From assembly GCF_025153455.1 (NCBI RefSeq), contig NZ_JANZNT010000001.1:1684001-1748000 (forward strand): DNA of 64,000 nucleotides, given 5' to 3'. Numbering within the stretch: the first letter of the stretch is position 1; each line of letters starts with the position of its first letter. This document shows positions 55,252-63,649 of the stretch, in pieces. This DNA comes from Sphingomonas sp. BGYR3 (lineage in GTDB: Bacteria; Pseudomonadota; Alphaproteobacteria; Sphingomonadales; Sphingomonadaceae). Made by a program: the position numbers and the translations under genes. The notes below the pieces were generated by a model, which ran no database searches, was not told where the DNA came from, and saw nothing but the letters and a program-made list of their open reading frames with translations.

Positions 55252-55947
55252 TCAGCCCTGGCCGTCGCCCTGATAGCGGATCTGCAGATAGCGTTCGCGC
55301 GTCGCCAGTTGATTGAGCGCCCCTTCGGCAAGCTGGGCGTTCATCTCCGCAATCTCCTGATCGATCCGGGCAAGGCCGTCGACCAGCTGCTGGTCCGGCG
55401 TGCGGCCGTGCCGTTCCACCTTGCGCAGCGTCGGCGGCACCTGTTCATAGCCGCGGATCAGTTCCGGCAACTGCTCGCCGATCAGCTTGCGGACCTCGAA
55501 CCCGGCGGGATCGCCCTCGCCCACCTTGGCCAGCTGCGGACCCAGCGCGTCCAGCTGAACGCCGATCCGGTCCACCAGATTGAGCGCAGGCGCAGGGAGC
55601 AGCGGCCGCTGCCGCTCCAGCCACGCCTCTGTCTGCTGCGGCAATGCCTTTAACGGCACTTCGGCCAGCCGTTCGGACGTTGGCGCTGGAACCAGCGGAA
55701 AGATCGCAAAGAACAGCGTGACCGCGATCAGCAGCCCCATCACCAGCAACGCGCCGCCCATACCGAGCGGGATGAACCAGCCGATTGCCAGCGCGGCCAC
55801 GATGATCGCGATGTCCGCCACCGCGATCCGGCCAAGGCGGCGCAGGATCTCCGCCTCCCGCCGCTGGCGTCCGCGCGCGCGATACCGGTCGCGCGTGCGA
55901 TCCAGAACGGCGCTTGCCCGCTCGATCTCGCGGTCGACGTCGGTCAC
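55252..55947 (-). CDS. XpaC-like membrane protein paired with TelA
   Basis: 231 residues from ATG 55947. A basic, charged N-terminus (DRTRDRYRARGRQRREAE) precedes two adjacent membrane helices at about 45-90. The rest is a helical, probably coiled-coil-rich cytoplasmic part (VDRIGVQLDALGPQLAKVG, LARIDQEIAEMNAQLAEGAL). In other bacteria an XpaC/YceG-like two-helix protein pairs with TelA, which supports the naming by neighbourhood. The start overlaps the telA stop by 4 bp. Function in anion resistance is not proven. Confidence 0.7.
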   Translation of the reverse strand: MTDVDREIERASAVLDRTRDRYRARGRQRREAEILRRLGRIAVADIAIIVAALAIGWFIPLGMGGALLVMGLLIAVTLFFAIFPLVPAPTSERLAEVPLKALPQQTEAWLERQRPLLPAPALNLVDRIGVQLDALGPQLAKVGEGDPAGFEVRKLIGEQLPELIRGYEQVPPTLRKVERHGRTPDQQLVDGLARIDQEIAEMNAQLAEGALNQLATRERYLQIRYQGDGQG

Positions 55948-57143
55948 AGCGACTCGAGCTTGTAAAGGTCCGCCCCGCCCTGTCCGGCATTGGCGGCCTG
56001 ACCCTCGGCACGGGCGATATAGCCCTTGGACTTTTCCACCTCGTTCGACAGCGTCGTGACCGTGGTCTTCATGCTGTCCAGCGCCTTCAGCTTGAACGTG
56101 TCGATGGCGTCCATCGTATCATAGATGTTCTGGAACGCGCGTTGCAGCGTTTCCAGCGGGATCGTGCTGGACGCCGCCTGTTCATGGATGCGCGCCGTGT
56201 TCGATTTCAGCATTTCGCCGGTCGAATCGATCAGGCCCGCCGTGGTGGTGTTCAGCGCCGTGATCTGATCCAGCACCAGTTTCTGGTTGGTCAGCGCCTG
56301 GGCCACCGTCACTGCCGTGCGCAGTGCGGACACGGTGGTCGTGCTGGCCCGGTCCACGCCCTTGACCAGTTCGACATTGTTCTTCTTGACCAGATCGAGC
56401 GCCAGATAGCCCTGCACCGTCACCGCCATCTGGGTCAGCAGGTCCTGCGTCCGCTGGCGGACATAGAACAGCGCGGTTTCGCGAATCGCCCTGGCCTTGG
56501 CCGGGTCGGTCGCGTCCAGATCGTTGGCGCGGTCCTCCAGCCGGGCGTCCATCGCCTTGCTGATATGGATCATCTGTTCCAGCCGGCCCATCGCCGCCCA
56601 CAGATTCTGCCGCTCCACATCGATGGCGGCATTATCCATCAACAGCTCGTCCTTGCCGCTGGCCAGCGACTTCAGGATGCCGTTGATATGGCTTTGCGAG
56701 GATTTGTACTGGTCGAAATAATTGTTGATCTTGTCGCCGAAGATCCGGTCCAGAAAACCGCGCTTGTTGAAGAACTTGCCGTTGGCGCCGGGGTCCAGCC
56801 GCTCAACCGTGCGGCGCAGTTCAATAAGGTCGGCACCGATGCCGCTGTCTTTGTCCATCGCCTTGACCGGGCGATCGAGGAAGCGATTGGACTGGCCCGC
56901 CGCCTCGCGGATTTCCTTTTGCCCCATTGCGGTGATCGCATCGACGCGCTTGCCGAATTCGGGCGAATTGACGTCCTGCGCCACCAGATCGTCGACGAAC
57001 TGGTCCACCCGCGCTTCAAGCTCGGTCCGCTTGGCCTCGTCCACGGGCACCAGCCCCGCCGCCTTGGTCGCCGCCACAACCGGCACCGGATCGGGCGGCG
57101 TCAGCTGAAGATCGGCGGTTGCAGTCGCGGTTTCGGTGGCCAT
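55944..57143 (-). CDS. TelA-family toxic anion resistance protein
   Basis: 399 residues from ATG 57143. A disordered start is followed by a long helical domain. The middle holds DAITAMGQKEIREAAGQSNR and the repeated-looking hydrophilic blocks of TelA (LDATDPAKARAIRETALFYV, RRTVERLDPGAN). No membrane segment. Family members are implicated in tellurite and other envelope stresses, with unknown mechanism. It is translationally coupled to the two-helix protein gene downstream. Confidence 0.88.
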   Translation of the reverse strand: MATETATATADLQLTPPDPVPVVAATKAAGLVPVDEAKRTELEARVDQFVDDLVAQDVNSPEFGKRVDAITAMGQKEIREAAGQSNRFLDRPVKAMDKDSGIGADLIELRRTVERLDPGANGKFFNKRGFLDRIFGDKINNYFDQYKSSQSHINGILKSLASGKDELLMDNAAIDVERQNLWAAMGRLEQMIHISKAMDARLEDRANDLDATDPAKARAIRETALFYVRQRTQDLLTQMAVTVQGYLALDLVKKNNVELVKGVDRASTTTVSALRTAVTVAQALTNQKLVLDQITALNTTTAGLIDSTGEMLKSNTARIHEQAASSTIPLETLQRAFQNIYDTMDAIDTFKLKALDSMKTTVTTLSNEVEKSKGYIARAEGQAANAGQGGADLYKLESL

Positions 57144-57226
57144 TCATCCCTCCATGCCAGAAACCCAAGCATGACGGGGTTCGGCACATCCTTCAACTGT
57201 ATGATATGGGCAATACACCCGATCGA

Positions 57227-58408
57227 TCAAGTCCGGGCGATCGGCACGCGTTCCATCCGCGTCGCCATCCGCCACAGCCATTCGAGCGGACCGTAGCGAA
57301 AGCGGGCCAGCCACCAGCGCGCGATCAGGATTTGCACCGAAAAGGCCAGCAGGCCGACGAGCAGCCATAGCCCGTGCGATCCGGCATCGAACAGGCGCAG
57401 GCCAAATCCGTAGAAGAGCGGCACGAACAGCAAAGACTGGCCGATATAGAAGCTCAGCGTCATACGCCCGGGTGCAGCCAACGGCCTCAGCAAAGCGCCG
57501 ATCGGCGACCGCCAAAGGGCGATGAACAACATGGCCTGCACCAGCATCCATGCCGTTGCCTGCCAGCTGGCCAGTGCCCAGTTCCAATGATCGCGGTGCA
57601 TGGGCTGCCCCCCGGCGTCGGCAGCAGGCGGCAGCAGGGCGTTGGAAAGGAAATAGAGCGGCGTCGCCACGGCAAATGCCGCGATCAGGATGGCCCGGCG
57701 CTCGCGGACAAACCGCTCCGGTGCGGCAAGCAGTCCGCTGCGCGCCATGGCCATGCCGAACAGGAACAGGCCCGCAATCTGCAACAACCGACCGGTGTCC
57801 AGATAGAAGGACCATTTGCCCGCCATGCCCGGCCCGGCATTGACCGCAACCAAGTCGATAAGGCTGCCATTGGCCAGGATCGAAAGTCCCGTATCCCCGG
57901 TGAACACCGGTGGCTGCTGCGCCCAGCCAGTCCCCGCGCCTGCGGCAAGCGCGCGTGCAATCAGGAGCGGATTGGCAATGCAGACGAGACCCAGGGCGAT
58001 CAACCAGCGGGGTCGCCGGATCGCCCGGGCCGGGATCAGGAGCAGGCCCATCACGGCCAGCACCTGAAGAATGTCGCCCCGATACCAAAGCGCATGAAGC
58101 GTGCCGATCGCAAACAGCAGCACCAGCCGCCACGCAAAGCGTCCTGCCCCTTTCTGTCCACGGCGTTCGGCATTGGCCATGATCGTGGCGAAGCTGAACC
58201 CGAAGCAAAGGGCGAACAGGGCGAAACTCTTGCCGGCAAAGATGAAGAACACCCAGTCCAGCACGGCGTCCGGCCGGGGATCGAGCCAGTAAAGCTCGAA
58301 CCGTTCCATCAGGTGGACAAGGAACAAGCCAAACAGCGCATAACCCCGCAACCCGTCGACCAGATCGACGCGCGATCCATTCGCCTGCGCCACTTTGCAT
58401 CCCCCCAT
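57227..58408 (-). CDS. DUF418-family membrane protein
   Basis: 393 residues from ATG 58408. It opens GSRVDLVDGLRGYALFGLFL, the DUF418 mark, and has about nine membrane helices including FALFALCFGFSFATIMANAE. The C-terminal DUF418 block is present (GRMTLSFYIGQSLLFVPLFY, then PLEWLWRM). The function is unknown; the family is often called YeiB-like. It converges with no gene; telA lies 83 bp downstream. Confidence 0.9.
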   Translation of the reverse strand: MGGCKVAQANGSRVDLVDGLRGYALFGLFLVHLMERFELYWLDPRPDAVLDWVFFIFAGKSFALFALCFGFSFATIMANAERRGQKGAGRFAWRLVLLFAIGTLHALWYRGDILQVLAVMGLLLIPARAIRRPRWLIALGLVCIANPLLIARALAAGAGTGWAQQPPVFTGDTGLSILANGSLIDLVAVNAGPGMAGKWSFYLDTGRLLQIAGLFLFGMAMARSGLLAAPERFVRERRAILIAAFAVATPLYFLSNALLPPAADAGGQPMHRDHWNWALASWQATAWMLVQAMLFIALWRSPIGALLRPLAAPGRMTLSFYIGQSLLFVPLFYGFGLRLFDAGSHGLWLLVGLLAFSVQILIARWWLARFRYGPLEWLWRMATRMERVPIART

Positions 58409-58521
58409 CGTGTCGTTGCGGCATCGATAGCGGGTGAATGCGAACGGGTCATCCGCCTTTGCCCTTTCGCATCTGCGGCAACTCGGCTATGCGCGCGCCA
58501 ACTTGTTTCCGGGAAAATTGA

Positions 58522-60342
58522 ATGAATCTGCGCAACATCGCCATCATCGCGCACGTCGATCATGGCAAGACGACCCTTGTGGACCAGCTTTTCCGCCAGT
58601 CCGGCACCTTTCGTGACAACCAGCGCGTCGAAGAACGCGCGATGGATTCCAACGACCTGGAAAAGGAACGCGGGATCACCATTCTGGCCAAGCCGACCAG
58701 CGTGGAATGGAACGGCACGCGCATCAATATCGTCGACACGCCTGGCCACGCCGATTTCGGCGGCGAGGTGGAGCGCATCCTGAGCATGGTCGACGGCGTC
58801 ATCCTGCTGGTCGATTCATCCGAAGGCGCGATGCCGCAGACCAAGTTCGTGACTGGCAAGGCGCTGAAGCTGGGCCTCAGGCCCATCGTCGTCGTGAACA
58901 AGATCGACCGCAGCGATGCGCGCGTTCAGGAAGTGCTGGACGAGGTGTTCGACCTGTTCGTCACGCTGGAAGCGACCGATGAACAGCTGGATTTCCCCGT
59001 GCTCTATGCCTCGGGCCGCAACGGCTATGCCAGCGATGATCCCGAAGCGCGCGAAGGCACGCTGACCCCGCTGTTCGAAAAGATCGTCGCCCATGTGCCG
59101 CCGCCCAGCGTCGATCCGGATGCCGAGTTCAAGTTCCTGGTCACCCTGCTCGACCGCGACAATTTCCTTGGCCGCATCCTGACCGGCCGCGTGGAAAGCG
59201 GCACCGTCCGCCTGAACCAGCCGATCCATGCGCTCGACAGCGACGGCAAGGTGATCGAGGCAGGCCGCGCGTCCAAGATCATGGCCTTCCGCGGCCTGGA
59301 CCGCGTGCCGGTGGAGGAGGCGCAGGCAGGCGACATCATCTCGCTGGCCGGTCTGGCCGTGGCGACCGTGTCCAACACCATCTGCGACACCAGCGTCACC
59401 GTGCCGCTGCAGGCACAGCCGATCGATCCGCCCACCCTGTCGATGCGCTTTGCCGTCAACGACAGCCCGTTTGCGGGCCGCGAGGGCAGCAAGGTGACCA
59501 GCCGCATGATCCGCGACCGCCTGTTCCGCGAGGCGGAATCGAACGTGGCGGTCAAGGTGACCGAAAGCGCCGACCGCGACAGCTATGAAGTGGCCGGCCG
59601 CGGCGAACTTCAGTTGGGCGTCCTGATCGAAACGATGCGCCGCGAAGGGTTCGAACTGGGCATCAGCCGCCCGCGCGTGCTGTTCCGCGATGGCGAACAT
59701 GGCCGCGAGGAACCGTATGAAACCGTCGTCATCGACGTGGACGAGGAATTTTCGGGCACGGTCGTCGACAAGATGAACCAGCGCAAGGCCGAGATGACCG
59801 ACATGCGGCCGTCCGGCGGCGGCAAGACGCGCATCACGTTCAGCGCCCCGTCGCGCGGCCTGATCGGCTATCACGGCGAATTCCTGTCCGACACGCGCGG
59901 CACGGGCATCATGAACCGGCTGTTCGAAAAGTACGGCCCCCACAAGGGCGTGATCGAGGGCCGCAAGAACGGCGTCCTGATCTCCAACGGTTCGGGCGAG
60001 GCACAGGGCTATGCGCTGGCGTCGCTTGAGGATCGCGGCATCCTGTTCGTCGGGCATGGCGAGGCGCTGTACGAAGGCATGATCATCGGCGAGAACGCCA
60101 AGACGGATGACCTGGAGGTCAATCCGATGAAGGCGAAGCAGCTCACCAACTTCCGCGCATCGGGGGGCAAGGACGACGCGATCCGCCTGACCCCGCCCAA
60201 GAAGATGACGCTGGAACAGGCCATCGCCTATATCGACGATGACGAAATGGTCGAGGTGACGCCCAAGACGATCCGGCTGCGCAAGGCGATTCTCGACCCG
60301 CATGAGCGCAAGAAGGCAAGCCGCAAGAAAGACGCTGCCTGA
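58522..60342 (+). CDS. typA: Ribosome-associated GTPase TypA/BipA
   Basis: 606 residues from ATG 58522. G1 is [15 protein letters not shown], switch region [16 protein letters not shown]3 [12 protein letters not shown] and G4 NKIDRSDA. Domain II, the EF-G-like domains and the TypA-specific tail ([20 protein letters not shown]) follow. It helps 50S assembly and growth under stress and low temperature. Start chosen at the canonical [17 protein letters not shown]. Confidence 0.97.
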   Translation: MNLRNIAIIAHVDHGKTTLVDQLFRQSGTFRDNQRVEERAMDSNDLEKERGITILAKPTSVEWNGTRINIVDTPGHADFGGEVERILSMVDGVILLVDSSEGAMPQTKFVTGKALKLGLRPIVVVNKIDRSDARVQEVLDEVFDLFVTLEATDEQLDFPVLYASGRNGYASDDPEAREGTLTPLFEKIVAHVPPPSVDPDAEFKFLVTLLDRDNFLGRILTGRVESGTVRLNQPIHALDSDGKVIEAGRASKIMAFRGLDRVPVEEAQAGDIISLAGLAVATVSNTICDTSVTVPLQAQPIDPPTLSMRFAVNDSPFAGREGSKVTSRMIRDRLFREAESNVAVKVTESADRDSYEVAGRGELQLGVLIETMRREGFELGISRPRVLFRDGEHGREEPYETVVIDVDEEFSGTVVDKMNQRKAEMTDMRPSGGGKTRITFSAPSRGLIGYHGEFLSDTRGTGIMNRLFEKYGPHKGVIEGRKNGVLISNGSGEAQGYALASLEDRGILFVGHGEALYEGMIIGENAKTDDLEVNPMKAKQLTNFRASGGKDDAIRLTPPKKMTLEQAIAYIDDDEMVEVTPKTIRLRKAILDPHERKKASRKKDAA

Positions 60343-60505
60343 CCCTGAACAGGCCCGCGCCGGCCGGATCGATACCGTTCGGTCCACCGCGCGGGCTGGT
60401 CACGTCGCCGTGACAATCGGGCCGGATGACGGCTTGTTCATCTGGGCGAAAGGCTGATTTCAACACGCGATGGCGGTCATTCATCGTGTGTTGAGGAGCA
60501 GTCTT

Positions 60506-61456
60506 ATGTCCACTCTTTCCGGAAAAAGCCGAATGTTCATCGCGCTGGCCCTGATGGCCGGCGCGGCGCCCGCCAGCCTGATGGCGCAGGAACAGGCACC
60601 CCAGCAGGAACAGGTCCCGCAGGAACAGGCGATGCCGACCCAGTCGGGTCCCGACATCAATGTCGTCGGCGATGTGCCCGATCCCGCCGGCCTGCCCGAA
60701 GGCCCCGATGTTCAGGGCATCATTTCCGCCCGGAACGCCAATCAGATCCAGGTGACGACCAAGGATGGTCAGCAGAACGTCGTGCTGGTCAGCGAAGGTA
60801 CGCGCGTGACCGGCAGCGGCGGCTTTCTGGGCCTTGGCCGCAGCAAGCTGGCCGCCGATTCGCTGCTCAACGGCCTGCCCGTCACGATCAAGACCAAGCA
60901 GTGGAGCGGCGGTCTGGTCGCCAGCCAGGTCAAGCTGGCGAACAAGGATCTGAAGGTCGCGTCGATGATCCGTTCGGGCACCGACCAGCGTTTTGCCGAG
61001 CAGACCGCCGCGACCGAAGAAGTGCGGACCCGCGTTGCGGACCTGCGCGGACGGGTGGCGAACATCGATCAGTACAACGTGAAGGCGACGACCAATGTGA
61101 ACTTCGACACCGGCAAGGCCGTGCTGTCGGAAGAAGGCAAGGCCGCGCTGTGCAGCGCCGCCCAGCAGGCCGAATCAATGGACAACGCGCTGTTGCTGGT
61201 CGTCGGTTACACCGATTCCACGGGCGATGAGGAATTCAACCAGACCCTGAGCGAAAAGCGCGCGGGCCGCGTGGTGAACTACCTTCAGCAGGCCTGCGGG
61301 TGGAAGCCGTATCGCATGCTGACCCCGACCGGCATGGCAGAGGCCGATCCGCTGGCCGACAACACGACCGAGGAAGGCAAGGCGCAGAACCGCCGTGTGT
61401 CGGTCAATATCCTGGTCAGCAAGGGCCTGGACGGGATGGAATCGGCCAGCCGCTAA
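60506..61456 (+). CDS. OmpA-family outer membrane protein
   Basis: 316 residues from ATG 60506, with GAGGAG 9 bases ahead. A signal peptide (MFIALALMAGAAPASLMA) is followed by a Q/E-rich linker, then a small beta domain (VQGIISARNANQIQVTTKDG, DUF5666-like in pattern) and a C-terminal OmpA domain. That domain has NVNFDTGKAVLSEEG and VVGYTDSTGDEEFNQTLSEK, and the family end AQNRRVSVNI. The OmpA domain binds peptidoglycan. No eight-strand barrel is obvious, so it is probably periplasmic. Confidence 0.9.
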   Translation: MSTLSGKSRMFIALALMAGAAPASLMAQEQAPQQEQVPQEQAMPTQSGPDINVVGDVPDPAGLPEGPDVQGIISARNANQIQVTTKDGQQNVVLVSEGTRVTGSGGFLGLGRSKLAADSLLNGLPVTIKTKQWSGGLVASQVKLANKDLKVASMIRSGTDQRFAEQTAATEEVRTRVADLRGRVANIDQYNVKATTNVNFDTGKAVLSEEGKAALCSAAQQAESMDNALLLVVGYTDSTGDEEFNQTLSEKRAGRVVNYLQQACGWKPYRMLTPTGMAEADPLADNTTEEGKAQNRRVSVNILVSKGLDGMESASR

Positions 61457-61476
61457 CGGCATTGCCATAACCGAAG

Positions 61477-61512
61477 GCGGCCTTGGCGCGATTGACGCCA
61501 GGGCCGCTTTTT
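61477..61512 (+). terminator. Intrinsic terminator after the OmpA-family gene
   Basis: A 12-bp stem (GCGGCCTTGGCG / CGCCAGGGCCGC, one G-T pair) with a 7-base loop is followed by five T residues, 21 bases after the stop. It may also serve weakly for minus-strand genes. Confidence 0.92.
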
Positions 61513-61524
61513 GGTGTCCGCCGC

Positions 61525-61611
61525 TTAACCGAGCATGGGCACTGTCACCGCCACCAGAAACAGGATCGCGACGATCCGGGGCGGCAGGCTGAATTCAAGC
61601 GTCAGTTTCAT
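61525..61611 (-). CDS. Candidate 28-residue single-helix membrane peptide
   Basis: A short frame from ATG 61611 to TAA 61525 encodes MKLTLEFSLPPRIVAILF followed by a hydrophobic tail LVAVTVPMLG. One membrane helix is predicted after a charged start. GAGGCGGACG lies directly ahead as ribosome site, and the start is inside the last codons of the XRE regulator gene, in another frame. Third codon positions are GC-rich in about three quarters of codons. It may be a small regulatory or toxic peptide of the DUF2975/XRE module, or chance. Confidence 0.5.
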   Translation of the reverse strand: MKLTLEFSLPPRIVAILFLVAVTVPMLG

Positions 61612-61831
61612 CGTCCGCCTCCTCATCGCCCGGCACATGGTCCAGCAGGTCGCCGGGGCGGCAATCCAGTTCCCGGCACAGCGCATTCAGGGTGGAAAAC
61701 CGGATCGCCTTTGCCTTGCCGGTCTTCAGGATGGACAGGTTGGCGAGCGTGATCCCGACCCGATCCGACAGTTCGGACAGCGTCATGCGGCGGGCGTGGA
61801 GCAGATCGTCCAGCTTTACGATGATCGGCAT
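61595..61831 (-). CDS. XRE-family (YozG-like) transcriptional regulator
   Basis: 78 residues from ATG 61831 (a GTG lies one codon earlier). A single helix-turn-helix: MTLSELSDRVGITLANLSIL then KAKAIRFSTLNALCRELDC, as in small Cro/CI-like regulators that follow DUF2975 genes. The tail (PGDEEADDETDA) is acidic. The start shares bases with the DUF2975 stop, so the two are coupled. Autoregulation through the 17-bp repeats upstream of the operon is likely but inferred. Confidence 0.92.
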   Translation of the reverse strand: MPIIVKLDDLLHARRMTLSELSDRVGITLANLSILKTGKAKAIRFSTLNALCRELDCRPGDLLDHVPGDEEADDETDA

Positions 61832-62385
61832 CACACCGTCCCCTCGATCTCGGCGCGCATCTGCGTGCCCAGTTCAAAGACGCGAGCCAGGATGAACAGC
61901 GCCAGGATGGCGATCAGGCCGGTAACGGAAATCTCGATACCGCCCCCGCCCTGGTCGGCAAAGGGCAGCAGCGCCCGGGCAGTGATGCCGAGCACGACGC
62001 TGGCCGCCTCCGTTGCCAGGAAAAGCCAGGCCATCCGCCGCAGCCGCACGGCGTTTTCCGGGATGAACGGGTCTCCGGCCTGTACCGACCAGGCGATGCG
62101 ATAGAGCAGCGTGAAGAACGCGATGGTCAGCGCCATCAGCATCGCCGCCCCGCTCAGCACCGCAACGATGCGCCACGGCAGTGTCGCCGGATCACCGATC
62201 GCCCGGTCCTGCGTCAATCCGTCGGCCAGAACCTTGGCAATCTCCCCTTGCAACACGATAGCAGCCGGGATGGTGATCAGCACCACACCCAGCGCAACCC
62301 ACAGCACGATCGTGATGATCCGGACCGTCACGGTGGCGACGGGCAACAGCACCCCGCCGGATCGTAGTTCCTGAACCTTCGTCAT
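61831..62385 (-). CDS. DUF2975 membrane protein
   Basis: 184 residues from ATG 62385, with GAGG 6 bases ahead. Four membrane helices: two at about 18-48, one near 80-100 and one near 115-165, matching DUF2975. It is usually encoded next to an XRE regulator, as here (1-base overlap at 61831). The function is unknown; a role as a membrane antagonist or sensor for the regulator is a fair hypothesis. Confidence 0.9.
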   Translation of the reverse strand: MTKVQELRSGGVLLPVATVTVRIITIVLWVALGVVLITIPAAIVLQGEIAKVLADGLTQDRAIGDPATLPWRIVAVLSGAAMLMALTIAFFTLLYRIAWSVQAGDPFIPENAVRLRRMAWLFLATEAASVVLGITARALLPFADQGGGGIEISVTGLIAILALFILARVFELGTQMRAEIEGTV

Positions 62386-62405
62386 ATCGAACCTCGATGT
62401 TGTCG

Positions 62406-62467
62406 TTATTGTTTTTCGATATGCGAATGCGGTGGCGGGGTCAATCGGTTTTATTGCTTTTCGATAT
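62406..62467. promoter_or_regulatory. Two 17-bp direct repeats upstream of the DUF2975/XRE operon
   Basis: TTATTGTTTTTCGATAT at 62406-62422 and TTATTGCTTTTCGATAT at 62451-62467 differ at one base and are 45 bp apart. A shorter ATATCGAA copy in inverted sense lies at 62384-62391, beside the start codon. The repeats sit in the only AT-rich stretch ahead of the operon and are good operator candidates for its own regulator. Confidence 0.72.
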
Positions 62468-62597
62468 ACTCGATGCCGTTAAACAATAATCGGCAAAAAA
62501 GCGGGCGGGCGGACCCGCGCAGCCGACGACATCACCGGCTGCCCTGCCGCGACTGGTTCGGCCTGAATCCGGCAGGCGCAAGCACAGCGGGACGGGA

Positions 62598-63602
62598 TCA
62601 TGCTGCAGCTGAGTTTCGGCGACGCAGTTCGTTCCTGACCAGCTGCCCCGCGGTCGTGATGTTGGCATCGGTCCAGCGACCATCGGTTGTCGTTCCAGGC
62701 GTAAAGATCGAGCATAGCTCCGCCTTGTCGCTGACCGACCAGTTGGCGTGGCTGATCCCCCGCGCTTCCATCCAGTCCCACCACGCCTGCGCTTCTGCCG
62801 CATCGATCGACTTGTCGCCGCTGGCTTCGGTGACGCCATATTCGGTGACGAACAGCGCCGCGCCCTTGGCCAGCGCACGGTCGGCCGCATCGCGCAGCCA
62901 TTGCTTATGCGTGGCTGCGTAATAATGCAGCGTATAGGCGATGTTGGGATCGGCAACCGGATCGGCCGCCGCCTCCTCGACAGCCTGGCTCCAGGTGCGG
63001 GTGCCCAGCACGACCAGATTTCGCAGGTCATGGGCGCGGATGCTGGCCAGCACCTGCCGGTGATAGGGCTTGAGCACATCGGACCAGCCATGGTTCTGCA
63101 GCGGCTCGTTATAGGGTTCGTAGATCAGGTTGGGCAGCGCGCCCCATCGCTGCGCCACCCGGGCAAAAAAGGCAGCGGCATCGGCCGGGTGCGGTTCATG
63201 CGCGTGCCAGTCCACGATGACATACAGGCCCAGTGCCACGGCGGCATCGACCACCGTTTCCAGCTTTGCCCATTCCCGGTCGGGATGTTCGCGATAGCCG
63301 CCCTGATCCACGGCCACCGCTGCACGGATCAGGGTGATGCCCCAATCGTCGCGCAGCCGCCGGACCGTCGGCTCGTTCCAGTATTTGCCGATCCACTGGC
63401 TCCAGAACAGCGACATGCCGCGCAACGTGACCGGCTTTCCCGACTGATCCGTCAGGCGGCCATCCCTCACCTGAAGCCTGCCGTGCCGGGCAACGGCCGT
63501 CACCGGCTGTGTGGCGAGAGATGGAGCGGTCAGGGACGAAGCGGCCAGCGGCATGGCGGTAGCCATCCCGATCAGCGTGCGGCGGTCGATCATCGGGGTC
63601 AT
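62598..63602 (-). CDS. Secreted glycoside hydrolase family 5 enzyme (cellulase-like)
   Basis: 334 residues from ATG 63602, with GGAG upstream. A Tat-like N-terminus (DRRTLIGMATAMPLAASS) suggests export of a folded protein. The TIM barrel has acid/base E166 in IYEPYNEPL and nucleophile E254 in FVTEYGVTEA, as in GH5. Other conserved sites include RGMSLFWSQW and VIVDWHAHEP. Members cut beta-1,4-glucans or related chains. The 5' neighbour is an EVE-domain gene on the same strand. Confidence 0.93.
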   Translation of the reverse strand: MTPMIDRRTLIGMATAMPLAASSLTAPSLATQPVTAVARHGRLQVRDGRLTDQSGKPVTLRGMSLFWSQWIGKYWNEPTVRRLRDDWGITLIRAAVAVDQGGYREHPDREWAKLETVVDAAVALGLYVIVDWHAHEPHPADAAAFFARVAQRWGALPNLIYEPYNEPLQNHGWSDVLKPYHRQVLASIRAHDLRNLVVLGTRTWSQAVEEAAADPVADPNIAYTLHYYAATHKQWLRDAADRALAKGAALFVTEYGVTEASGDKSIDAAEAQAWWDWMEARGISHANWSVSDKAELCSIFTPGTTTDGRWTDANITTAGQLVRNELRRRNSAAA

Positions 63603-63649
63603 GGCCTCTTCTCCTGGTGGCGAAAGAGGGCCGTGTCTGTCCGTCCGTG

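Noticed and set aside
52680..55316. An 878-residue plus-strand frame antisense to rsmB and htpX
   Set aside because: Composition is shadow-like and it crosses two well supported genes; only the DUF1674 frame at 55066-55227 is real on this strand.
57144..58424. A 426-residue minus-strand frame beside the DUF418 frame
   Set aside because: Same strand, different phase; it lacks membrane helices and family motifs, whereas the other frame gives an ordinary DUF418 protein.
60353..60396. A terminator after typA
   Set aside because: An 8-bp stem (GCCCGCGC / GCGCGGGC) exists, but the loop is 28 bases and no T tract follows.
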